A program made the position numbers and the translations under genes. A stretch of DNA of 64,000 bases from Deinococcus sp. AJ005. GTDB lineage: Bacteria > Deinococcota > Deinococci > Deinococcales > Deinococcaceae. Below, piece by piece: positions 1 to 8,426 of this stretch. The notes beneath the pieces were generated by a model that saw only the letters and a list, made by a program, of their open reading frames with translations, searched no databases and was not told where the DNA came from. The DNA is taken from the NCBI RefSeq assembly GCF_009017495.1, contig NZ_CP044989.1:316022-380021 (forward strand), written 5' to 3'. The first letter of the stretch is position 1. The number at the start of each line of letters is the position of its first letter.

Positions 1-1
1 C

Positions 2-961
2 TTCGACGACATCATCCTGCTGGACCCGGCGGATAGGCTGCCCGAACTTGCCCTGCCGCTCCTCTCGCGTGGTGGGCTGCTCAATCTGAGCGTCTCAGCG
101 GACAACGCGCGGCGCTACGAAACCCAGGTGGACGCCAGCCGACTGCACTACGAACCGATCAGTCTGGTGGGTCAGGCCGGACCAGACGTCGGCGCGGCAT
201 ACGGTGAACACCGATCCGACTTGCGCCCCGGCGGCACCCTGCTGATCCACGGTGCGGGCGGGGCGATGGGGCGGATGCACCTGGAACGCGCCCTGAGCCT
301 GCCCGCGCCGCCCAGCACCATCGTCGCCACCAACCGGGGTGCGGCGCGGCTGCTGGAACTACAAACTTCCTTTGCGGGGCGGGCGGCAGAGCGGGGCCTC
401 ACGCTGAGGCTCATCAGCCCCGCACAGCAGCCGGGCCTTCTGGAGGAAGAAGCGCGGCGGCTGGGCGGGTTTGACGATGTGGTGGTGAACATTCCCAGCG
501 TAACCGAGATGCAGTACGCGGCCAGTTTTCTGCGCCACGACGGGCTGCTGGCCCTCTTTGCAGGGATTCCAGAGGGCCAGCCCCTGCGCCTGCCGCTGGG
601 AAACGTCGCCCGCTTCCGCGCCGAGTTCACCGGCACCAGCGGCTCCAGCCTGGCCGATCAGCGCCGGGTGATTCAAAAAACGCTATGCGGTGAGCTGGAC
701 GCCACATCGGTCATTGCGGCAGTGTGCGGCCTACGGGCGGCGCGGGAAGGGCTAGCCGCCGTGATGGACGGGCGTTACACCGGCAAGATCATCGTCTATC
801 CGCCGCTGCTGGACCTGCCGCTGCTGGGGTTGGAGGGGTTGTCGGTGCTGGCCCCTACCGTCCACGCCCATCTCAACGCGGGCCGCTGGACGAAGGCCGC
901 CGAGAAAGCCCTGTTCGCGCAGTTCGCACGGCCTGAGGTGCAGGAGGCGGTCCGGCCATGA
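2..961 (+). CDS. Zinc-type alcohol/polyol dehydrogenase (MDR family), 5' partial
   Basis: The reading frame is open from base 2 and ends in TGA at 959-961, so the N-terminus lies outside the window. The visible part has two Rossmann-like stretches: one ending in FDDIILLDPADRL near the left edge, and a central GTLLIHGAGGAMGRMHLERAL that fits an MDR nucleotide-binding loop. It ends with a GKIIVYP strand typical of medium-chain dehydrogenases. The duplicated nucleotide-binding-like layout resembles the large sorbose-1-phosphate reductase/threonine dehydrogenase-like MDR proteins. It overlaps the following FGGY kinase by 4 bp (ATGA), so the two are probably co-translated and act on the same sugar or polyol. 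The substrate cannot be read from the sequence. Confidence 0.75.
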   Translation, partial: FDDIILLDPADRLPELALPLLSRGGLLNLSVSADNARRYETQVDASRLHYEPISLVGQAGPDVGAAYGEHRSDLRPGGTLLIHGAGGAMGRMHLERALSLPAPPSTIVATNRGAARLLELQTSFAGRAAERGLTLRLISPAQQPGLLEEEARRLGGFDDVVVNIPSVTEMQYAASFLRHDGLLALFAGIPEGQPLRLPLGNVARFRAEFTGTSGSSLADQRRVIQKTLCGELDATSVIAAVCGLRAAREGLAAVMDGRYTGKIIVYPPLLDLPLLGLEGLSVLAPTVHAHLNAGRWTKAAEKALFAQFARPEVQEAVRP

Positions 962-2490
962 GCGCCCCGCTGATGTTGTGCCTGGATCTTGGGACCAGCG
1001 TGATCAAGGCGGGCGTGCTGGACACCGGGGGCACGGTGCTGGCCCTCGCCACCACGCCGACGCCGATGCGCCAGCCCGCGCCGGGGATGGCCGAGCAGAA
1101 CGCGGAAGGAATCTACGCCGGAGCCTTGCGGGTCTTGCACGAGGTGGTGGAGCAGGTGCCCAGGCGCGATATTGCCGCCCTGTGCGTCTCCGGGCAGATG
1201 GGCGGCGTGATGGCGCTGGACGCGGCGGGAGGGGCGCTGTCGCCGTGGTTCCCCTCCACGCTGGACCGCCGCTATCAGGCTGATCTGGATGGGGTGTGGA
1301 ACGCGGAGCAGCGCTGGCTGCCCCAGCGCATCGGGGCCAGACCGATCAGTGCGCCGCGTCTGCGCTGGTGGAAGCGCGAGCAGCCCGAGATGGCGCGGCA
1401 GATCGCCAGACTGTCCACGCTGGCGGGCTACGTCGTGGGGCGGCTCTCGGCCCAGACAGCGGAGGCCGCCTTCATAGACCCGACTTACCTGACGTGGTTT
1501 GGGCTGGCCCACACGGCCCGGCGGGACTGGGACGCGGAGTTGCTCGCGGCCTTTGGCGTCTCGCCGGACCAGGTGCCGCGCATCGTGGCGGCCAGCGACG
1601 TGGTTGGTCATCTGAGTGGGGCTGCCGCCGCTCAGATCGGGCTGCGGGCCGGGGTGCCGATCTTTGCCGGGGTGGGCGACTCGGCGGCGGGCTTTCTGGG
1701 CGCGGGCCTGAGTGATCCGGCCCTCGCCCTGGACATTGCCGGAAGCTACAGCGTCTTTACCCAGTATTCGCGTGGCTATCCCGCCGATCCCAGCCTCACG
1801 CTGCAACCCATCGCCAGCCCACTGGGGCCAGACGACTGGTACGCGCTGATGTACATCAACGGCAGCGGCCTGACGCACCGCTGGTTCGTGGAGGAATTCG
1901 GCGGCGGCGATTACGCGGCGATGGACGCGCGGGCCAGCGCCCTGCCCCCCAACCGGGGCCTGTACTTCTCGCCGCATGCGCTGGGCCGCGCCTGCCCGGA
2001 CACGCCCGCCTTGCAGGGCGGCTGGCATGGCCTGACCCTGGCGCACCGTCCAGCCCACCTGCACCGCGCCCTGCTGGAGGCAGTGGCCTATGAATTCAGC
2101 GGCGCGGTACGGCAGCTCGGCACGCTCTCGGCGCGTCCTCCCTTGCAGCAGGTACGGGTCATGGGCGGCGGCGCGGCCAGCATGCTCTGGAACGGGATCA
2201 AGGCCGATGTGCTGAACGTCCCGTATCTGACGCCTGCCAGCACTGAAGTGACCCTGCGCGGTCTGGCGCTGGTGGCCGCGCAGGGACTGGGCCTGCACCA
2301 CGACCTGCGTGCCGCTTCCAATGCCGCAGTACAGGCCGAAGTCGTCGCCACACCCAGACCTGAGCGTCACTGCGAATACGCCGTGCTGGAGACGGAATAC
2401 CACCGCTGGCTGTCCGGGTATGCCCGGCTGTGTGAAGAGTTGAGGGCCGCGCCCGCCCTTGCGCTTTCCAGGAAGGGGGGTCAAGAATGA
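958..2490 (+). CDS. FGGY-family carbohydrate kinase (xylulokinase-like)
   Basis: 510 aa, a normal length for FGGY kinases. The N-terminal phosphate-binding loop DLGTSVIKAG (about residues 9-18) and the catalytic-base region GVGDSAAGFLGAG (about 240-252) are present, followed by the second actin-like domain with VMGGGAASMLWNGIKADVL (about 400). FGGY enzymes phosphorylate sugars or polyols with ATP; this one looks closest to xylulokinases, but the substrate is not certain. It overlaps the dehydrogenase upstream (ATGA at 958) and the GntR regulator downstream (ATGA at 2487), so the three form one coupled operon: oxidoreductase, kinase, local regulator. Confidence 0.88.
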   Translation: MSAPLMLCLDLGTSVIKAGVLDTGGTVLALATTPTPMRQPAPGMAEQNAEGIYAGALRVLHEVVEQVPRRDIAALCVSGQMGGVMALDAAGGALSPWFPSTLDRRYQADLDGVWNAEQRWLPQRIGARPISAPRLRWWKREQPEMARQIARLSTLAGYVVGRLSAQTAEAAFIDPTYLTWFGLAHTARRDWDAELLAAFGVSPDQVPRIVAASDVVGHLSGAAAAQIGLRAGVPIFAGVGDSAAGFLGAGLSDPALALDIAGSYSVFTQYSRGYPADPSLTLQPIASPLGPDDWYALMYINGSGLTHRWFVEEFGGGDYAAMDARASALPPNRGLYFSPHALGRACPDTPALQGGWHGLTLAHRPAHLHRALLEAVAYEFSGAVRQLGTLSARPPLQQVRVMGGGAASMLWNGIKADVLNVPYLTPASTEVTLRGLALVAAQGLGLHHDLRAASNAAVQAEVVATPRPERHCEYAVLETEYHRWLSGYARLCEELRAAPALALSRKGGQE

Positions 2491-3248
2491 GCCGTATGGC
2501 CCCCGAGGCAGCTTCCCCACTCTACCTGCAAGTCAAACGAGATCTCCGCGAAAAGATGTTCAGCGGGGAACTCAACCCCGGTGACCGGGTGCCCTCCGAG
2601 CGCGAGCTGGCCGAGCGTTTTCAGGTCAGCCGCATGACCGCCCGTCACGCCCTGCGCGAGATGGAAGCCGAGGGCACCCTGACGCGCGTGCAGGGATCGG
2701 GCAGCTTCATCAGTCAGCCCAAACTGATTGAGAATGTGGTGGAACTGGCCTCCTTTACCGAGGACATGGAGCGGCGCGGCCTGACGCCGAGCGCGCGGCT
2801 CCTCAACGCGTCGCTGCAAAAGCCGGATGAGGTGGTGCGCGGCGTGCTGCATCTCAACGCCCGCCAACAGGTCTGGCAGGTCAACCGCCTTCGCTTCGCC
2901 GACGGGGTGCCGATGGCGCTGGAAACGATGTTTCTGGTGGCTGATCAATTTCCCACCCTGGGCGAGCAGGACCTCAGCGGTTCCATCTACCGCCTGCTGG
3001 AAGAGATCTACGCCCTGAAGATCGGCGACGCCACCCAGACCATTGAGGCGGTCTTCCCCAGCGCCATGGAAACCCAGATGCTGTGTGCGCCACCCCAGAC
3101 CGCCCTGCTGCGCCTGAAGAAACTGACGCGCACCCAGGCCGGCCGGCCCTTCGAGTTCGTGACAGCGCTCTACCGGGGAGACCGGTACGCCTTTGAAGCG
3201 ACGCTGTCGCGCACACAGGCCAGCGTTACACGGTGTCCACCCTCCTGA
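2487..3248 (+). CDS. GntR/HutC-family transcriptional regulator with UTRA domain
   Basis: 253 aa. Residues about 8-75 form the winged helix-turn-helix (LYLQVKRDLREK, then PGDRVPSERELAERFQVSRMTARHALREM, wing QGSGSFIS). About 90-240 form the UTRA effector domain, ending in the usual EFVTALYRGDRYAFEATLSR strand. The last residues (TQASVTRCPPS) look foreign: they lie where a methyltransferase remnant in another frame begins, so the native C-terminus was probably replaced at a recombination junction. The start overlaps the kinase stop (ATGA). The likely role is sensing a phosphorylated sugar and controlling the operon. Confidence 0.88.
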   Translation: MSRMAPEAASPLYLQVKRDLREKMFSGELNPGDRVPSERELAERFQVSRMTARHALREMEAEGTLTRVQGSGSFISQPKLIENVVELASFTEDMERRGLTPSARLLNASLQKPDEVVRGVLHLNARQQVWQVNRLRFADGVPMALETMFLVADQFPTLGEQDLSGSIYRLLEEIYALKIGDATQTIEAVFPSAMETQMLCAPPQTALLRLKKLTRTQAGRPFEFVTALYRGDRYAFEATLSRTQASVTRCPPS

Positions 3249-3397
3249 ACACGCTGCGCCAGACTGGCTTCACGGTGACCCATCTCGCCGAACCGATGAC
3301 CCCACATGAGGGGCTGTTCAGCCAGAGTTTGAGGGTGCCGGTGATCGGGGGGCGGAAGTGGGGCTCCCTGATCCACACTGAGACGTGCAGGCACTGA
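3222..3397 (+). pseudogene. C-terminal remnant of a class I SAM methyltransferase
   Basis: In the frame CAG CGT TAC ACG ... TGA (3395-3397) the plus strand encodes QRYTVSTLLNTLRQTGFTV followed by THLAEPMTPHEGLF and SLRVPVIGGRKWG. This matches the usual end of type-11 methyltransferases (a helix with a GF turn, then an EP motif). No SAM-binding part exists upstream because the GntR gene occupies that DNA, so only the tail of the gene survives. It starts inside the last codons of the GntR gene in a different frame, marking a rearrangement junction near 3220. Confidence 0.45.
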
Positions 3398-3543
3398 TCA
3401 AAAGCACCAGCGGGATTCTCTGGTCCCCGTCTCCTGCGCCCTTCCAGGTTACCGTCAGGGCTTGTGGCCGAGCCGGTTGATGCAAGGCGCGCGTAGAGAC
3501 AGGGAACTGTTCGGTGACCGCTCTACCATTTCCAACATTTGAT

Positions 3544-3870
3544 TTAACGTTGCTTTCGACGTTCCCGCTCCAGCTTCTCCTCAACGGCATCAAGGAGCCA
3601 GGCATGCCGTGAGGCAGGTCGACGCCCTCTGGCCTGGGCATGACGCAGCCGGTCGATCTCCTGCAAGGTGCTCTCGTAGACCCGCAACTGTACGTTTTTC
3701 AGTTCGTCGATGGGAGCAGGTTCGCCGCCGTGGCCCGGACTGGAAGCCGGCACCACAGGGAGGGAGTCGAGGTCGGCGGCCACGGTACCGCCGCGCCGAA
3801 TGATCTCCTGCACGCGGTCCTCGGGAATATCGGCAGCGGCCACACGCTTCGGAGCCCGGGAGATCGCCAT
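3544..3870 (-). CDS. Ribbon-helix-helix partition partner protein (ParB/ParG-like)
   Basis: 108 aa. The N-terminal third is basic and flexible (MAISRAPKRVAAADIPEDRVQEIIRR). The C-terminal half, VQLRVYESTLQEIDRLRHAQ followed by SRHAWLLDAVEEKLERE, has the strand-helix-helix spacing of RHH DNA-binding proteins. It starts two bases after the stop of a ParA-type ATPase remnant on the same strand, the usual order of plasmid parA-RHH partition cassettes. The gene itself looks intact, but its ATPase partner has lost its N-terminus to an IS, so the cassette is unlikely to work alone. Confidence 0.6.
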   Translation of the reverse strand: MAISRAPKRVAAADIPEDRVQEIIRRGGTVAADLDSLPVVPASSPGHGGEPAPIDELKNVQLRVYESTLQEIDRLRHAQARGRRPASRHAWLLDAVEEKLERERRKQR

Positions 3871-3872
3871 GC

Positions 3873-4168
3873 CTACTCTCCCCCACTCGCAGCGGCCTGT
3901 GCCTTCTGGCCCACCACCTGCCGGTAGAGTCGCTCGAACTCCTGTGTCGCCTTGGGATCATGCGGGTGAAGCTCCAGCACACTCAGGCCCTGGGCTGCGG
4001 CGTTGGAATACGCCTTGCGGTTGCCGAGCGAGGTGTCCAGATACTCCAGGGCGTCGGTGTCTTTCAAGGCCTCGGCTGCGTCGTCGTTGTCGCTGCCCCG
4101 GGGATCGGCACGGTTCAGGAAGGCGTAGGCCCTCAGATCCGGGTTGACGGTTCGGATCTCCTCGATCA
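3873..4168 (-). pseudogene. parA: ParA-family partition ATPase, C-terminal fragment cut by an IS
   Basis: In the minus frame ending TAG at 3873-3875 the sequence LIEEIRTVNPDLRAYAFLNRADPRGSDNDD, then ALEYLDTSLGNRKAYSNAAAQG, matches the second half of small ParA/VirC1-type ATPases (the NRAD-like switch strand and the R-x-AYSNAAAxGLSVLE end). The Walker A and switch I halves are missing: the frame continues into the IS6-family element at 4169, which supplies an artificial MGAEETTTCHN start. The N-terminal half is not found beyond either IS copy, so DNA was deleted or moved. Confidence 0.75.
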
Positions 4169-4946
4169 GGTTGTGGCAAGTTGTTGTTTCCTCAGCGCCC
4201 AAAGCGCCTCAGCATCGCTGGCGGCCTGAACTTTAGGCCGCCAGCCGCACCACTTCGCGCCATAGCGTGAACGCCTGTTGTTGTTGGTGGCGACGGTGAT
4301 GAGCTGGTACGGTGCAGCGGGCCGGGTGGTGCAGATTCGTAACGCGGGCGTGCAGGTCGAGAAATCCCTGTGCGCGTCGTCGTGATCTGAAGCCGCGTTG
4401 CTGGCGCTCTTGTCGTTGGGTGGGACGGTGAGATTGCTCCACGAGGTTATTGCAGCGGGCCGTGGAGACCACCTGGACGTGCTCCACACCGTGGAGCACG
4501 GGAAGCTCACGAAGAGCCGCCCCATAACTCCAGAGCTTGTCAGTGTGGACCGTCTCTGGAATGTCGTGCTCACCCAGGAGGCGGACAAAGAAGGACTTGG
4601 CTGCCTCAGTATCGCGGTGCCGCTGAAGGACAACGTCCAGCACGATGCCATATTCATCAATCGCCCGCCACAACCAGTGGGTGATGCCGCCCACGTCCAC
4701 ATGCCTACACGTCGAGATGCCATCGGGAACCCCAACGGGGTTCCCGATGGCGCAGACCCTGGGCGAATATGTCGCTGAACTTGATGCACCAGCTGCGGAT
4801 TGACTCGCGGGTGACGCAGATCCCTCGTTCCAGCAGGAGTTCTTCAACATCCCGATAGCTCAGCGTAAACCGGTGATATAGCCACACGGCGTACCCGATG
4901 ACCTCACGAGGGAACCGATATCTGGGAAGCTTCTGACCGCTCAACA
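4169..4946 (-). mobile_element. IS6-family insertion sequence, left copy, truncated at its 5' end
   Basis: The 3' terminal repeat GGTTGTGGCAAGTTGTT starts at 4169. Sequence identity with the second copy (7614-8425, opposite orientation) then runs to about 4946, just upstream of the transposase start codon. The last ~34 bp of the element, including its other terminal repeat, are missing and replaced by unrelated DNA, so this end was removed by a deletion or recombination. The copy interrupts the parA remnant. With the right copy it forms an inverted pair around 4947-7613. Confidence 0.85.
4233..4944 (-). pseudogene. IS6-family transposase, frameshifted (left copy)
   Basis: The N-terminal part (TTG start at 4944, MSGQKLPRYRFPREVIGYAVWL ...) ends at a TAG (4705-4707) just after the first catalytic aspartate in WHLDV. 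The rest continues in the next frame from about 4710 down to 4233: HVDVGGITHWLWRAIDE, second aspartate HTDKLWSYG, glutamate NNLVEQSHRP. IS6 transposases are normally one ORF of about 230 aa, so this is a +1-equivalent frame change, most simply a small deletion between the D and the VGG segment. The other copy in the window has exactly the same lesion. Confidence 0.8.
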
Positions 4947-4972
4947 GTGATCAGCCGTTCAGTCTGGCAGGC

Positions 4973-5785
4973 TTACGAGTACCCAACCTGAGTGCGGAGA
5001 ACGGTGGTGGTGTTCCGGGGCTGTCCCACCGTCAACCAACCTGCATAGAGGGCCAGCACCGCGATATTCAGGGCCAGCAGCCCCAGATTCTCGTGCTTCG
5101 CCGTGCCCAGAAAGCTGACCAGATCAAAGGCGGCGTGCCACAGCATTAAGGGCAGCAGCGAGGCGGCCCGCAGGCGCAGCAGGGCGGCCACCACGCCGAA
5201 CAGCAGTGAGAAGGCGATCTGTAAGGCCGTCGCGCTCAGGCTCTGGCCACCCAGCAGGTTCAGGGCGTGGGTCAGAGCAAAAGCCACGGAGGACACCAGC
5301 ACTGCCGTCACCACGCCACGCGGCAGCAGCCATTTCATAAACAGGCCCCGGTACAGCCCTTCCTCGACAAACCCCACCAGTCCAGCCAGAGCGATCAGGG
5401 AAACGAGGTAACCCATGCGCTGCGGCAGTGCGGGATGCTGGCTGAACAGATTGATGATGACCACCAGCAACGGCACCAGAAACAGGCTCCACTGCGCCAC
5501 CTTGAACTGAGGCAATGGACGGGGTGAAACACCCCGCCACTGCCGCCGGGTGAAGAACATCATGGCCAGCCAGCCGGTGAAGAATGGATAGACCAGCATG
5601 ACCGGCTGCACCTGTTGCACGACGCCCGCCGCGCCGGGCTGCGAACCCATCAGGTACAGGGCGGTCCCGGCTGCACCCAGCAGGACGGCCAGCACCAGCG
5701 TGGTCAGGACGATGGCCCAGTACGGGTGACGCTCGCCGAAACCGTGGGTTTTGAGCGTGGGCTGTGGGCCGTTCATGCTGTTCAT
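4973..5785 (-). CDS. CPBP-family intramembrane glutamic protease (CAAX/bacteriocin-processing type)
   Basis: 270 aa, mostly hydrophobic, with about seven to eight membrane segments. The family's active-site motifs are all present: EEGLYRGLF (EExxxR, about residue 143), FALTHALN (FxxxH, about 170) and LWHAAFDL (HxxxD/N, about 213). Bacterial members cleave membrane proteins or peptides; the substrate here is unknown. It is transcribed divergently from a MerR regulator only 30 bp away across a palindrome, which suggests the regulator controls it. A TACTAT box at 5793-5798 lies 7 nt before the ATG, consistent with a leaderless transcript. Confidence 0.82.
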   Translation of the reverse strand: MNSMNGPQPTLKTHGFGERHPYWAIVLTTLVLAVLLGAAGTALYLMGSQPGAAGVVQQVQPVMLVYPFFTGWLAMMFFTRRQWRGVSPRPLPQFKVAQWSLFLVPLLVVIINLFSQHPALPQRMGYLVSLIALAGLVGFVEEGLYRGLFMKWLLPRGVVTAVLVSSVAFALTHALNLLGGQSLSATALQIAFSLLFGVVAALLRLRAASLLPLMLWHAAFDLVSFLGTAKHENLGLLALNIAVLALYAGWLTVGQPRNTTTVLRTQVGYS

Positions 5786-5789
5786 ACGG

Positions 5790-5808
5790 TAGATAGTAGC
5801 ACTATCTA
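5790..5808. promoter_or_regulatory. Palindromic operator between protease and MerR genes
   Basis: TAGATAGT, AGC, ACTATCTA: a perfect 8-bp inverted repeat with a 3-bp centre that fills most of the 30-bp gap between two divergent start codons (5785 and 5816). It overlaps the TACTAT box used by the protease gene and a TATCTA box before the MerR gene. A MerR-type dimer binding here would control both directions. Confidence 0.65.
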
Positions 5809-5815
5809 ATGCAGA

Positions 5816-6439
5816 ATGTCAACAGCCATGAAGATGTCCGAACTCTCCAGCACCAGCGGGGTCAGCACCGCCAGCATCAAGTACTACTTGCGTGAGGGGG
5901 TGATGCCTGCGGGTCAGGCCACTGGGCCGCGCGACGCCGACTATGACGAAGGCCATGTCGAACGACTGGAAATCATTCGCAACCTGCGGGATACGGCTCA
6001 GCTTTCGATTGCCACCGTCAAACGGCTAATGGCCGCCGCAGATGACGAGACCGTGCCCACTGGGCAACTGGTGGCAATGGCCCATTCTTCTGTTTTGACG
6101 AAACGAGAAATTACCAATCAGGAGCGAGAACTGGCGGCCCAACTCTTGACCGCGCTGAACTGGACGGTGCCGGAGCGCTCCCCAGTCTTCGGGCAATTGG
6201 CCCACTTGCTGGGCATTCTTAAGCAGGGACAGGCTCCGACGGACCCTGAAGGACTGGCCCCCTGGCTCACCGCCGCCGAGCAAGTGACACAGCTAGAACT
6301 CGGGCTGACGCGTACGCAGGGCAGCCGCGCGCTGCTGGTTCACGACGTGGTGATCGGGACGTACCTCAGCAATCAACTGCTGGTCACGCTGCACATGGCG
6401 GCGCAGGTCAATCAGGCCATGAAACAGTTTGCGGGCTGA
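5816..6439 (+). CDS. MerR-family transcriptional regulator
   Basis: 207 aa. The N-terminal winged-helix domain is clear: MKMSELSSTSGVSTASIKYYLREGVMPAG, then a wing and RLEIIRNLRDTAQLSIATVKRLM. A longer C-terminal helical domain of about 130 residues has no Cys pairs, so it is not a typical metal sensor. The ATG at 5816 was chosen because it lies just past the palindrome; ATGs at 5828 and 5834 are alternatives. The gene is divergent from the CPBP protease. Confidence 0.85.
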   Translation: MSTAMKMSELSSTSGVSTASIKYYLREGVMPAGQATGPRDADYDEGHVERLEIIRNLRDTAQLSIATVKRLMAAADDETVPTGQLVAMAHSSVLTKREITNQERELAAQLLTALNWTVPERSPVFGQLAHLLGILKQGQAPTDPEGLAPWLTAAEQVTQLELGLTRTQGSRALLVHDVVIGTYLSNQLLVTLHMAAQVNQAMKQFAG

Positions 6440-6445
6440 TTTCTC

Positions 6446-7396
6446 TTAAAGTGAGGTCAGCACCGCCGCCAAACCGTCAAATTCTGCTTCAATCCGTAGC
6501 GAGGCAGGCAGAACGTACTCCTGGATCAATCACAGGTACTCAGCGTCCTGCTCGGGCCGGGTGTTCCCGTGCACGATGGCGGCAACGTCTACCGCCAGGT
6601 CTTCGAGAACACGGCGGTAGAAATAAAAACCCAGCGTCTCCACATCCAGCCGGACGCTCTATCCCAGCGCTGCCTGATAGGCCGGAAGAACTTCCGGCAG
6701 TCGGGCATGCAGCATCCACAGGTCATGCTCTCGTGGGGCCAGCCGTGCGGTCTCCCAATCAATGATCCACAACTGGTTGGCCACGTCCCGTATGACGTTG
6801 CCGCCGTGGGCGTCGGTGTGGCACACGACGAATTCATGGGACCGGGCGCGGGTTGCCGTCTGAAGTTTGGTGATCCGTGTCATCAACGTTTGCAGGTGTG
6901 GCTCATGTGGTCCCAGCAAATCACGGAGTTGGTGCAGACCTGGGCGGACCTCTGGAGTCAGGGAATGCAGAGACTGGAGATCCGCTCGCAGTTCGGCCTC
7001 GAAGGGCAGAGCGAAGTCTTCCTGTGCCGTGGGCAGCGCGTCAACACGGGCTAGGATGAGTGGTGTCCCGGCGTGCAGGCGGCCTAGCAGTGGGGCCAGT
7101 TCAGGCAGGGCCGCTCGCCAGTCTTGGCTCAGGTTTCACGCGTCAATCCAGTCGTACAGGATGGCGGAAAAGCCATGGATACGGGTCATGGCCGCGCCAT
7201 CCAGTGTGAGGCGGGGCTGGGGAATGCGGGTGAGGATGCCCTCTTCGCGGAGCGCGGCCAGCAGGGGGATTTCCGTCGCCACACGCTGCGCCGCCACAAG
7301 GCCCGAAGGCGTACCGGGCAGCAGCTTGAGCAAAAAGCGCCCTTCTGACCCGTTCACCTGATAGGCGTGCGCCATGCCGTCCTTGAGGAAGACAAG
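6446..7396 (-). pseudogene. Aminoglycoside phosphotransferase-fold (APH) kinase, broken by an IS3 and three in-frame stops
   Basis: One minus frame can be read from the IS3 edge at 7396 to TAA at 6446-6448. It shows LVFLKDGMAHAYQVNG then FLLKLLPG (ATP-binding lysine), the catalytic loop VCHTDAHGGNV (HxDxxxxN), and LWIIDWETARLAP (metal-binding D). TGA codons at 7136-7138 and 6530-6532 and a TAG at 6659-6661 interrupt it, yet the frame never shifts. The 5' end is removed by the IS3 remnant. The substrate of the ancestral kinase is unknown; this fold covers antibiotic and small-molecule kinases. Confidence 0.8.
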
Positions 7397-7613
7397 TGAA
7401 ATTGCAACACCTTGGCGGAGGGTAAGTTTGGGATGGGAGCTTGCTCCTCGAAAGCGACCGGCGAGCGGTACCCCAGTGATGAGTGACGGCGCTGCCGGTT
7501 ATAGAACACCTCAATCCATTCAAAGACTTCCGTTCTCATTGAGGCGCGAGTTCCTCGCGCCTTGCTCAGGGCCAGTTCGGTTTTGAGGGTGGCGAAAAAG
7601 CTCTCCTGCACGC
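7397..7613 (-). mobile_element. IS3-family insertion sequence, 3' remnant
   Basis: The minus strand encodes the end of an IS3-family OrfB (DDE integrase core): ESFFATLKTELALSKARGT, then FEWIEVFYNRQRRHSSLGYRSPVAFE. On the plus strand the element begins TGAAATTGCAACACC at 7397, fitting the TG...CA ends of IS3 elements. The rest of the element is gone: it is cut at 7613 by the IS6-family copy. It is inserted in the 5' part of the APH gene, so the order of events is APH gene, then IS3, then IS6. Confidence 0.82.
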
Positions 7614-8425
7614 GGTTGTGGCAAGTTGTTTTGGTAGGGTGGCGCGGTGTTGAGCGGTCAGAAGCTTCCCAGATATCGGTTCCCTCGTGAGGTCATCGGG
7701 TACGCCGTGTGGCTATATCACCGGTTTACGCTGAGCTATCGGGATGTTGAAGAACTCCTGCTGGAACGAGGGATCTGCGTCACCCGCGAGTCAATCCGCA
7801 GCTGGTGCATCAAGTTCAGCGACATATTCGCCCAGGGTCTGCGCCATCGGGAACCCCGTTGGGGTTCCCGATGGCATCTCGACGTGTAGGCATGTGGACG
7901 TGGGCGGCATCACCCACTGGTTGTGGCGGGCGATTGATGAATATGGCATCGTGCTGGACGTTGTCCTTCAGCGGCACCGCGATACTGAGGCAGCCAAGTC
8001 CTTCTTTGTCCGCCTCCTGGGTGAGCACGACATTCCAGAGACGGTCCACACTGACAAGCTCTGGAGTTATGGGGCGGCTCTTCGTGAGCTTCCCGTGCTC
8101 CACGGTGTGGAGCACGTCCAGGTGGTCTCCACGGCCCGCTGCAATAACCTCGTGGAGCAATCTCACCGTCCCACCCAACGACAAGAGCGCCAGCAACGCG
8201 GCTTCAGATCACGACGACGCGCACAGGGATTTCTCGACCTGCACGCCCGCGTTACGAATCTGCACCACCCGGCCCGCTGCACCGTACCAGCTCATCACCG
8301 TCGCCACCAACAACAACAGGCGTTCACGCTATGGCGCGAAGTGGTGCGGCTGGCGGCCTAAAGTTCAGGCCGCCAGCGATGCTGAGGCGCTTTGGGCGCT
8401 GAGGAAACAACAACTTGCCACAACC
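7614..8425 (+). mobile_element. IS6-family insertion sequence, right copy, complete
   Basis: 812 bp bounded by 17-bp perfect terminal inverted repeats: GGTTGTGGCAAGTTGTT at 7614 and its complement ending at 8425. The flanking octamers (CTGCACGC on the left, GTCTCTAC on the right) are not repeats of each other, so there is no target duplication, which suggests later recombination between copies. Downstream of the transposase is a hairpin (GGCGGCCT/AGGCCGCC, 8352-8374) inside the element. The left end truncates an IS3 remnant and the right end truncates an unidentified gene. Confidence 0.88.
7647..8361 (+). pseudogene. IS6-family transposase, frameshifted (right copy)
   Basis: The first segment, 7647-7889 (GTG start), carries the N-terminal helix-turn-helix and the first catalytic D (WHLDV). 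The second is in the +1 frame up to TAA at 8359-8361 and carries the other D and the E. Its 205-residue C-terminal translation is identical to that of the left copy, including the frameshift. A 15-bp stem with a 3-nt loop (7851-7883, arms GCCATCGGGAACCCC and complement) ends just before the frame change. Because IS6 elements are not known to use frameshifting, I treat this as a disrupted gene. Confidence 0.8.
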
Positions 8426-8426
8426 G

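Noticed and set aside
796..2520. A 574-aa minus-strand ORF opposite the FGGY kinase
   Set aside because: Low-complexity Arg/Gly/Gln composition with no domain pattern; it mirrors the high-GC codon pattern of the real plus-strand kinase.
7851..7883. Stem-loop just before the transposase frame break as a programmed frameshift signal
   Set aside because: The palindrome encodes the conserved REPRWGSRWH stretch of IS6 transposases and no slippery heptamer is seen; IS6 elements are single-ORF, so a small deletion is simpler.
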